From a virus: a stretch of DNA of 31,189 nt. The stretch spans positions 1-31,189 of the IMG/VR virus record IMGVR_UViG_3300006735_000126. One strand, written 5' to 3'. Both the position numbers and the translations under genes were made by a program. Positions within the stretch are counted from its first letter, which is position 1. Every line of letters begins with the position of its first letter. The notes under the pieces were generated by a model that saw nothing but the letters and a program-made list of their open reading frames with translations, had not been told where the DNA came from and searched no databases. Shown in pieces: positions 26,496 to 31,189 of this stretch.

Positions 26496-26716
26496 TAGTA
26501 TTCTAGATTATATTCTATAGATACAGCCATGTTTTTGTTAAAGTCTTTCCAAGGTAAAACGTCTTTGTTTTTTTTGATATATATAGAATATTTTTCATCT
26601 TCTTCTAATATATCACAAATAGTATGACCTCCATAAACTTCTTGTCCAACAGCATAGTGCATGGCGTCGTTTTTGTAATCTTTCCCTACTGAGATTTTAC
26701 GAATTAACTTCGCCAT
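26495..26716 (-). CDS. Small conserved protein of unknown function
   Basis: 73 residues, beginning MAKLIRKISVGKDYKNDAMH and continuing with VGQEVYGGHTICDILEEDEK, YSIYIKKNKDVLPWKDFNKN and MAVSIEYNLEY. Beta-rich with a central Gly-Gly turn; no signal peptide or membrane segment. I recall similar K.sVG.dyk..aM.Y.vGq.v ... v.WK.f..mp.siEyn.ef proteins in several uncultured marine phages, always without function. The preceding gene overlaps it by 20 bases. It ends by a one-base stop/start overlap (TAATG) with the GroES-like gene, so the two are probably co-translated. A role in head assembly is possible only by neighbourhood. Confidence 0.55.
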   Translation of the reverse strand: MAKLIRKISVGKDYKNDAMHYAVGQEVYGGHTICDILEEDEKYSIYIKKNKDVLPWKDFNKNMAVSIEYNLEY

Positions 26717-26981
26717 TTTCTTTTGTATAATTTATAGCACCACTTTGAATATCTATATCAAATGTACCGTATTCTTTTTCAAATTCTTTTTGTAACAAAG
26801 TAAGTTCATCTCTAAGACCAGCTATACCATGCAAAAGATCATGCTTTCTAAGCTCCATAGAACCTATTTCTAACTGTGATCTATTCATGTTGTTTACTGT
26901 TTTTTGAACTTTTTCTAGTTGTTCATCAGTTATTTTTTCTGGTTTAAGATCCAGAACCTTTTCTTTTTTTGCCATTTTCAT
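26697..26981 (-). CDS. Small coiled-coil protein of unknown function
   Basis: 94 residues starting MKMAKKEKVLDLKPEKITDE; the second ATG two codons later is also possible. It is charged and strongly helical with a coiled-coil look (NNMNRSQLEIGSMELRKHDL, then GLRDELTLLQKEFEKEYGTF), ending in a short beta segment DIDIQSGAINYTKENGEVN. The ending EKEYGt.DIdI..G.I.Y recurs in phage proteins near head genes from memory, with unknown role. It overlaps the next gene by 20 bases, so translation may be coupled. There is no evidence for any enzyme activity. Confidence 0.6.
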   Translation of the reverse strand: MKMAKKEKVLDLKPEKITDEQLEKVQKTVNNMNRSQLEIGSMELRKHDLLHGIAGLRDELTLLQKEFEKEYGTFDIDIQSGAINYTKENGEVNS

Positions 26982-27002
26982 TTAATTTAAGTTAATTTTA
27001 TT

Positions 27003-27797
27003 TTATTGTCCTTCTATATAGTCAAATATTTCTTTTCTATCTCCTGAGCTAGCAGCTGTTCCATCCCATATAAGTACATCTTTAAAAAATCCTACAAAAT
27101 TACCACTTTCGTCAAAAGATGCTCCTATGTCACTTATTGTTATTTCACCGGCGTCTGTTAACTGACTACCCATTTGTGTTCCTGTAGCAGTACCATTTAG
27201 AGATTCGTTTCCTCTAATAAACACGTTTAAATTCCCTGTAGAACCATCACTTCTAACAATAAGAACTGTAAAGTACTCATCGGTCGCTATAGTTCCACTT
27301 GCTAAAGCGAAATCTCTATTTACATTGTTTACTTTAGCTCTTAAGGTTGTGTTACTATTTAATCTTAAAAACTCAGTAGCGGCGCTCCCCATAAGACCAC
27401 GAGCAGCACTTAAATCAGTAGCTTTAAATCTTACAGCTATTGTAAAATCTGTGTTTGCATCTAAATCAATTTCTTCAGAAAGATCCATAAATTTAATTTG
27501 ATTATGGAATTTTACACCACCAATATCTGCCGCATCTGTTTCCCAAAGAGGTTTGTCGCCAGTATCTGTTTGCACTGCGTTTATACTTGTAGAACCAAAA
27601 GCGTTCCAAGCATTAATTTTGTCTTGATCTGCCATATTTCCAGCCGCTGTACTATGAGTGACAGAAGTACCACCGCTATCTTGATCCGCAGTAATATTTT
27701 GATTAACCTTTAACCACAACGTTAAGTTTGATAAACTTGCTGGTGTCCAGCTATCTACATATTGACTAGAAGTTACGCTGTTACCTAATCCTAACAT
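27003..27797 (-). CDS. Putative virion surface protein with LamG/lectin-like domain
   Basis: 264 residues. It starts MLGLGNSVTSSQYVDSWTPA, then LSNLTLWLKVNQNITADQDS, with DKINAWNAFGSTSINAVQTD and KPLWETDAADIGGVKFH in the middle. The region ~100-260 (IDLDANTDFTIAVRFKATDL, RGLMGSAATEFLRLNSNTTL, NVFIRGNESLNGTATGTQMG and VGFFKDVLIWDGTAASSGDR) has the order of a concanavalin A/LamG jelly-roll: TPASLSNLTLWL is the usual opening, and KDVLIWDG near the end is a typical LamG closing pattern. Such domains bind sugars and appear on phage surface proteins. I infer a head or tail decoration that may touch cell-surface glycans. The gene starts with a one-base overlap of the upstream stop (TAATG). Confidence 0.6.
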   Translation of the reverse strand: MLGLGNSVTSSQYVDSWTPASLSNLTLWLKVNQNITADQDSGGTSVTHSTAAGNMADQDKINAWNAFGSTSINAVQTDTGDKPLWETDAADIGGVKFHNQIKFMDLSEEIDLDANTDFTIAVRFKATDLSAARGLMGSAATEFLRLNSNTTLRAKVNNVNRDFALASGTIATDEYFTVLIVRSDGSTGNLNVFIRGNESLNGTATGTQMGSQLTDAGEITISDIGASFDESGNFVGFFKDVLIWDGTAASSGDRKEIFDYIEGQ

Positions 27798-28204
27798 TAG
27801 TCTCCTATATAAGCTATCACAGCTCCAGAGTGAACATCTATTTCAGTCCATCTACCGTAAATAGTAACTCCTTTTGGAAACGTAACGGCGTCTGCTTCAC
27901 TACTACCACCAATAATAAGACCACCAGATCCTTCGTCTGTAGTTTCTGATCCAGCAGCTAAATCACCAGCGGCTTTTTCTGTACCTATATAAACAGCGGC
28001 TACTGCTGTAGTATTTACAGCTGTTCTAACAGTTGGATTATCAGCAACTAAACCAGCTGAGTCATCAAAAACAGTATCAGCTAACATTGTTATAGCTACA
28101 AAAACTTTATTTGTTGGTGGCTTTATAGCGTCACTACTTGCTGTGGTGTATACGCTACCTAATTGTCCAAAGCCATAAGAGACTTCTGTTGAATTTATTC
28201 CCAT
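27797..28204 (-). CDS. Small structural/decoration protein candidate
   Basis: 135 residues. It starts MGINSTEVSYGFGQLGSVYT, then is Ala/Thr/Val/Gly-rich with beta character (NKVFVAITMLADTVFDD, LVADNPTVRTAVNTTAVAAV) and ends FPKGVTIYGRWTEIDVHSGA plus VIAYIGD. The composition, free of Cys and rich in short beta strands, and the FPkGvTIyGRWteidv.sGavIAYiG ending look like small virion proteins seen in uncultured marine phages, perhaps capsid decoration proteins. No signal peptide or enzyme motif. It precedes the LamG-like gene with a TAATG junction, so the two may form one surface structure. Function is uncertain. Confidence 0.5.
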   Translation of the reverse strand: MGINSTEVSYGFGQLGSVYTTASSDAIKPPTNKVFVAITMLADTVFDDSAGLVADNPTVRTAVNTTAVAAVYIGTEKAAGDLAAGSETTDEGSGGLIIGGSSEADAVTFPKGVTIYGRWTEIDVHSGAVIAYIGD

Positions 28205-28208
28205 TTTT

Positions 28209-28595
28209 TTATTTTTTTACTTTTTCAAATGATCGACCACCAAAATAAGCACCGATCACGGTTATTAATACTAATTGTAATAAGTCAGTCCATTTTTGTT
28301 CTACCACAAAGTTAATAGCACCTGCATCTATAAATATTAATAGTACAGTTGATATTACTAAAAATGCTAAAACTAATGGTCTGATGTTTTTAGATAACCA
28401 TGAATCTGACTTCATGTCTGCTTGCCATCTAGAAGTTATTTCTTTTTCCATTTGAGTTTCGTATTGTGCTACTAACTCTTTTACTTTTAACTCTGCAGCG
28501 AGTTTTTCTTCGTCAGATGTATGTAAACCATCTATAACACCACCTACACTTTTAACGAGGTCAGCAGCGCCACCTCCAAATAATTTATCTAACAT
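28209..28595 (-). CDS. Holin-like membrane protein
   Basis: 128 residues from MLDKLFGGGAADLVKSVGGV (ATG at 28593-28595). A longer version from 28613 adds six residues but would overlap the upstream gene. After a helical, charged part with LHTSDEEKLAAELKVKELVA and a long amphipathic helix come two clear hydrophobic segments, RPLVLAFLVISTVLLIFIDA and LLQLVLITVIGAYFGG, and a basic C-terminus. GL.t.dEEK ... WL.kn.RPl.l ... GayFGgRsfEK matches the look of the three-TM holin family first named in gene transfer agents (GTA_holin_3TM, PF11351), from memory. It would open the inner membrane at the end of infection. It starts 1 base after the preceding stop. Confidence 0.65.
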   Translation of the reverse strand: MLDKLFGGGAADLVKSVGGVIDGLHTSDEEKLAAELKVKELVAQYETQMEKEITSRWQADMKSDSWLSKNIRPLVLAFLVISTVLLIFIDAGAINFVVEQKWTDLLQLVLITVIGAYFGGRSFEKVKK

Positions 28596-28596
28596 A

Positions 28597-28815
28597 TTAT
28601 TTCTTTTTTGCAAATTTTTCTAATCCACTTATACCGAAGCAACCAATCACTACAAATACAAATGAATCGTATATAAATTCATTAATTACTAGGTCTTTAC
28701 CAAAATAACCCGTTATTACGTCTACTAACATAATCACACACATTACTGCAAATGCTAAAAATCCTATAACAGATTTTTCATTATAATCATTATTATCTTT
28801 AAATATATCCTTCAT
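28597..28815 (-). CDS. Small two-TM membrane protein
   Basis: 72 residues from MKDIFKDNNDYNEKSVIGFL (ATG at 28813-28815). An upstream ATG at 28881 would lengthen it by 22 residues but would run through most of the end of the neighbouring gene, so I prefer the shorter form. Two hydrophobic segments: VIGFLAFAVMCVIMLVDVIT and FIYDSFVFVVIGCFGISG. The C-terminus is basic (LEKFAKKK). It may be a holin partner, antiholin or membrane anchor. Its place directly before the holin-like gene supports a lysis role, but sequence alone does not prove it. The preferred start overlaps the preceding gene by 17 bases. Confidence 0.55.
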   Translation of the reverse strand: MKDIFKDNNDYNEKSVIGFLAFAVMCVIMLVDVITGYFGKDLVINEFIYDSFVFVVIGCFGISGLEKFAKKK

Positions 28816-29233
28816 CGTGACCATTATTAGCATCGTTTTCCCAAGGAAAACCAGTGTCTCCAGCTTCTTTCCATTTACCATCTACCAATATAGCATCAAC
28901 ACCATTAATATTTTTTCTCATAAATTTATCTCCGTTATACATAACATAATCGTCTGTATACGCTAGTTTACCTGTTTTCATGTCTGTAGCGTGTCTCATT
29001 TCGTGGTTTATTACTTGTGATTCTTCTTGACTACCAGGTGTTATTTGATCACTAATAAATATACTACCATCCATATTGGCTTCACCCATAACACCTTCAT
29101 CTAATGGTACTCTAATTACTGGAGTACCAGGTACAGACGCGTCTCCACCAGCTTGCTGGCCAAAACGCATTTTTGTTTTTATTTCACCGTTAACAGCGTA
29201 ATTACCTTTTTCTGATCCTAGTTTAAATGCCAT
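28799..29233 (-). CDS. HExxH protein, possible zinc metallopeptidase
   Basis: 144 residues. It starts MAFKLGSEKGNYAVNGEIKT, then has TPVIRVPLDEGVMGEANMDG and SIFISDQITPGSQEESQ followed by VINHEMRHATDMKTGKL. His77-Glu78-Met-Arg-His81 is the zincin HExxH signature, in a helical context (sQVINHEMRHAtDM), with Asp84 nearby. No further zinc ligand can be proven. The whole is short for a secreted peptidase, and there is no signal peptide. It lies between two small genes and the membrane proteins, so a lysis enzyme, a cell-wall peptidase or a virion maturation protease are all possible. I recall similar sequences in uncultured marine phages. Motif certain; enzyme activity uncertain. Confidence 0.6.
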   Translation of the reverse strand: MAFKLGSEKGNYAVNGEIKTKMRFGQQAGGDASVPGTPVIRVPLDEGVMGEANMDGSIFISDQITPGSQEESQVINHEMRHATDMKTGKLAYTDDYVMYNGDKFMRKNINGVDAILVDGKWKEAGDTGFPWENDANNGHDEGYI

Positions 29234-29243
29234 TTACTTTTTT

Positions 29244-29864
29244 TTAGTTAGTACCTATACCAAGTTCACCCTTAACATACTCTACTTCACCCCTACTAGT
29301 TCTTAATTCAGATTCGTTATCTACATCTTGGTCATCTATATTAAGTAGTTTACCACTTTCTGGATCATAGGTATATATTGTTGTTTTATTTTTACTTTTA
29401 ACAATCACTTGTTCTAAATCACCATCTTTATTTTCTATTTTAGTTGTTTGTATAACATCAAACATCCTGTCTGTACTAACAGGGCTGTGAGTTTCCATTA
29501 CTCTAGCATAACTAAAATCATCAATATCATCAGCGTTTTCAAAATATTCTATATCTTCTCTTAAAATTTTTCTAGCTTCTTCATTTAAAACTAAAACTCT
29601 TTCAGTATATGAATACCTGCCTTTTTTTAGTTTTTTCTCAGAATCATCACCGTAGGCAGCAATAGTGTAATTATAACCCATTCCGGTTGTGTCATAAAAA
29701 CCATCTGGAGTAACACCATATAAATCGTCAAAATTAAAACTATCAAACTCTGATAAAGAACTATCAGTTTCAAGAGGTCTATTTTGTTGACTTGTGCTAG
29801 GGTCGGTAATACGTCTTACAGGTGAACGCATTTGTGACGCCAAAGCATTTATTTTATCATACAT
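29244..29864 (-). CDS. Uncharacterised acidic protein
   Basis: 206 residues, starting MYDKINALASQMRSPVRRIT. It is Asp/Glu/Ser-rich, with a central ERVLVLNEEARKILREDIEY segment and a beta-strand region with KNKTTIYTYDPESGKLLNID near the C-terminus. No recognised domain, signal peptide or membrane segment. It follows the winged-helix-like gene (4-base gap) and precedes the HExxH protein (10-base gap). One possibility is a partner of the HExxH protein, since both are in one tight gene string; there is no direct evidence. The leader lacks a Shine-Dalgarno sequence. Confidence 0.5.
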   Translation of the reverse strand: MYDKINALASQMRSPVRRITDPSTSQQNRPLETDSSLSEFDSFNFDDLYGVTPDGFYDTTGMGYNYTIAAYGDDSEKKLKKGRYSYTERVLVLNEEARKILREDIEYFENADDIDDFSYARVMETHSPVSTDRMFDVIQTTKIENKDGDLEQVIVKSKNKTTIYTYDPESGKLLNIDDQDVDNESELRTSRGEVEYVKGELGIGTN

Positions 29865-29868
29865 ATTT

Positions 29869-30309
29869 TTATCTATCTTTATCTTTAATCATATCATCTA
29901 TAGCTTTATTGTAAACTTTATCTGTATATGACTTGTTGTTATAAAATACACTTCTTTCTGATGTAGGAAGATCTTCCTCACCTAGAAGTATTCTGTAAAT
30001 TCTACTTATCATTTGAGAGCATTTGAAAGAAGTTTTAAATACAGAGTACATAATAGTTGTTCTATTTCTATGCCTCCAAACATCAATCCAACCTCCATCC
30101 CTTAATCTTTCCCACCTTGCTTTATCCCACGAATATGTGTAAACTCCGTTGATAAAATCGTTTCGTGTAAATCTTCCTTTACAATCTAAATAAATTAATA
30201 ATTCCAAATCTGCATCTTTTAACCCGTAAGTTTTACAGACCCACTTTCTAGTGAGCCTGTAATACTTAAGGATGTTTAATTCACGCAGATCCTGCGCGGT
30301 TAATCTCAT
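29869..30309 (-). CDS. Winged-helix-like DNA-binding protein candidate
   Basis: 146 residues. The core (~34-85) reads ADLELLIYLDCKGRFTRNDF, then YSWDKARWERLRDGGWIDVW, then RHRNRTTIMYSVFKTSFKCS: a helix-helix-turn-helix and wing layout like MarR-type winged helices. The C-terminus has SRIYRILLGEEDLPTSERS and YTDKVYNKAIDDM. I recall this LELLiYLd..g.Ftr.dF ... sWd..Rw..L...GWI.vwR pattern as a conserved protein of marine phages, called MarR-like by others. It could regulate late genes, or have a structural role in packaging since it lies in the virion gene string. The start after the paralog pair is 6 bases after their stop. Confidence 0.55.
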   Translation of the reverse strand: MRLTAQDLRELNILKYYRLTRKWVCKTYGLKDADLELLIYLDCKGRFTRNDFINGVYTYSWDKARWERLRDGGWIDVWRHRNRTTIMYSVFKTSFKCSQMISRIYRILLGEEDLPTSERSVFYNNKSYTDKVYNKAIDDMIKDKDR

Positions 30310-30315
30310 TCAAGA

Positions 30316-30603
30316 TTAAGCAGCAGCTATTGCAGCTATACTGGTTACACCATCTATAGCGGCTACATTAATAACACCACCTTTTTGGATAGCGCTTTGA
30401 TGTATGTGTCCTGCTATTACTTCAGCTACTTCGCTAGATTTACCAGTCGCTGTTATAGCAACTTCGTCAAAAGCTAAATCATCTGAAGTACCAAGACATC
30501 GAAGATCAACAGTATTAGCATCAACAACGTCTATAAACTCTACTTTATCAGCAGGCAACCAAGTGCATTCGTTAGCATCTTTTCTTAGTTTTAAAATATT
30601 CAT
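30316..30603 (-). CDS. Small protein A of a paralogous pair
   Basis: 95 residues, MNILKLRKDANECTWLPADK at the start, then beta-rich with TSDDLAFDEVAITATGKSSE, VAEVIAGHIHQSAIQKGG and an Ala/Ile-rich end. It shares with protein B (30630-30950) the M-x2-L-x-[FL]-[KR] opening, a PAD[KR] element, an ITATG strand and an I-A-x-H segment, so the two arose by duplication. Neither has a signal peptide or membrane segment. Similar ~100-residue pairs occur in marine phages in front of head genes from memory, perhaps as small virion or decoration proteins. Role unknown. Confidence 0.6.
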   Translation of the reverse strand: MNILKLRKDANECTWLPADKVEFIDVVDANTVDLRCLGTSDDLAFDEVAITATGKSSEVAEVIAGHIHQSAIQKGGVINVAAIDGVTSIAAIAAA

Positions 30604-30614
30604 ATCAATATATA

Positions 30615-30624
30615 TTTAAGGGTT
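30615..30624 (-). repeat. Decamer AACCCTTAAA in the leader of protein A
   Basis: The coding-strand sequence AACCCTTAAA lies 11 bases before the ATG of protein A and recurs in the leader of protein B at 30991-31000. This may be a shared regulatory or translation element, or just retained duplication. It is too short to be sure. Confidence 0.3.
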
Positions 30625-30629
30625 AATAA

Positions 30630-30950
30630 TTAGACAGCTGTCAATACCAATGCTGATATCGCGCTATTGTTAAAATTAGCATCTATTACTGGTGAAGCTC
30701 CATTGGCCATATTACCATATAAATGCTCAGCGATTAAATCACCAGTTGTTTCAGCAGCACCTGTTGCAGTGATTACAATTGTATCACCAGCAGTGTCGTT
30801 ACTTGTACCAGCAATTGCTTTTAATCGTAAAGTTAGAGTGTTATTTGTAGATGAAGAAACCATAGCTAGGATTCTATCAGCAGGAACATAATACTCTATA
30901 TTTGCGTCGTTTGTGCTAGTCGCAACTTTTTTGAATCGTAAAACTTTCAT
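30630..30950 (-). CDS. Small protein B of a paralogous pair
   Basis: 106 residues starting MKVLRFKKVATSTNDANIEY, with VPADRILAMVSSSTNNTLTL, RLKAIAGTSNDTAGDTIVIT, ATGAAETTGDLIAEHLYG and a short C-terminal SALVLTAV. It is paralogous to protein A next to it: same opening, PAD[KR], ITATG and I-A-x-H elements, and similar length. Composition is Ala/Thr/Asn-rich and beta-prone, as expected for a virion component. No enzyme motif. Its leader (30951-31018) is a 68-base AT-rich gap, the longest in the window. I infer a minor structural role from context only. Confidence 0.6.
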   Translation of the reverse strand: MKVLRFKKVATSTNDANIEYYVPADRILAMVSSSTNNTLTLRLKAIAGTSNDTAGDTIVITATGAAETTGDLIAEHLYGNMANGASPVIDANFNNSAISALVLTAV

Positions 30951-30990
30951 TTTTTGTTCTTTTAATTAATAATTTGTTTTCGTTTTTAAG

Positions 30991-31000
30991 TTTAAGGGTT
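30991..31000 (-). repeat. Decamer AACCCTTAAA in the leader of protein B
   Basis: Coding-strand AACCCTTAAA about 40 bases before the ATG of protein B, the same ten bases as at 30615-30624 before protein A. The distance to the start differs (40 versus 11 bases), which argues against a fixed ribosome-binding role. Confidence 0.3.
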
Positions 31001-31018
31001 TTGGATTATGGTTTAGGC

Positions 31019-31189
31019 TTAATCTACTAGAACAACGTCACCATCACGAATAACTCTATACAGAGTGTCTTTCCATGATATGTCGTGTCCAGCATGTTTA
31101 TCGTAATATATCGTGTCACCATCTTTTAATCCTTCAACTAAATTACCACACGATATTATTTTTGCTTTTATATAACGGTTGTCTACATC
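31019..31189 (-). CDS. GroES-like co-chaperonin, C-terminal part only
   Basis: 56 residues are visible; the start lies beyond the right edge. The frame reads IKAKIISCGNLVEGLKDGDT, then IYYDKHAGHDISWKDTLYRV, then IRDGDVVLVD and a TAA at 31019-31021. This is the end of a Cpn10 barrel: V..G ... l..GD.v.y.k.aG.ei...g..y.viR..Di..v matches the GroES C-terminal half closely (GD, the aG..i turn, the y.vir..D ending). GroES works as the lid of the GroEL folding chamber; a phage copy would redirect the host chaperonin to phage proteins. With the tandem GroES-like protein at 25914-26495 this makes two candidates in one gene string. Confidence 0.75.
   Translation of the reverse strand, partial: DVDNRYIKAKIISCGNLVEGLKDGDTIYYDKHAGHDISWKDTLYRVIRDGDVVLVD

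Noticed and set aside
1-31189. tRNA genes, CRISPR arrays, transposons, integrase/attachment sites
   Set aside because: No cloverleaf-like, repeat-spacer, inverted-repeat/transposase or integrase signal was recognised; all gaps between genes are under 100 bases.
1-31189. Firm assignment to crAss-like phages (Crassvirales)
   Set aside because: Ring, portal and stabilization proteins fit, but IHF-like and other marker genes are not in the window, and similar modules exist in other marine phages; needs a TerL and capsid phylogeny.

Overview
This window is part of the genome of a tailed phage, probably short-tailed (podovirus-like). It is AT-rich and tightly packed, and every gene I accept is on the minus strand, so transcription runs from high to low coordinates. 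The gene set and order indicate a virion morphogenesis module: co-chaperonin-like protein, DNA-packaging ATPase, portal, scaffold, major capsid protein, tail-ring proteins, a giant tail stabilization protein, and a T7-like ejection-protein cassette. I see no host genes, tRNA genes, insertion sequences, CRISPR arrays or integration genes. Both edges cut genes: a giant ejection protein at the left and a GroES-like protein at the right.

Host inference: starts rarely have a Shine-Dalgarno sequence. They are preceded by A/T-only leaders, often TATAATAT-like directly before ATG, as is usual for Bacteroidota and their phages. The tail-ring and stabilization proteins resemble, from memory, families of crAss-like and uncultured marine phages. 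The best guess is an uncultured marine phage of a flavobacterium-like host. This is inference, not proven.

Layout in transcription order (right to left). 31189-30316: the C-terminal part of a GroES-like protein and two paralogous ~100-residue proteins. 30309-28209: a winged-helix-like protein, an unknown protein, an HExxH protein and two small membrane proteins (possible lysis or holin functions). 28204-27003: two putative virion surface proteins, the second with a LamG/lectin-like look. 26981-25685: small conserved proteins, a tandem GroES-like protein and a possible small terminase. 25685-18221: large terminase, portal, scaffold and major capsid protein, ended by a clear intrinsic terminator. 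18144-14836: a head-associated protein, a 55-residue Cys-motif protein and two tail-ring or adaptor proteins. 14832-5861: the 2151-residue stabilization protein, a Ser-rich appendage protein, a small structural protein and a cupin. 5835-1: three ejection proteins in the same order as T7 gp14-gp15-gp16, the last with an N-terminal peptidoglycan-binding-like domain.

How it works together: scaffold, capsid protein and portal build the procapsid, perhaps helped by the host chaperonin through the GroES-like proteins. Terminase fills it. The ring and stabilization proteins close the head and form the short tail. The ejection proteins, stored in the head, would cross the cell envelope at infection. 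Stop/start overlaps of the TAATG type at several junctions suggest coupled translation.
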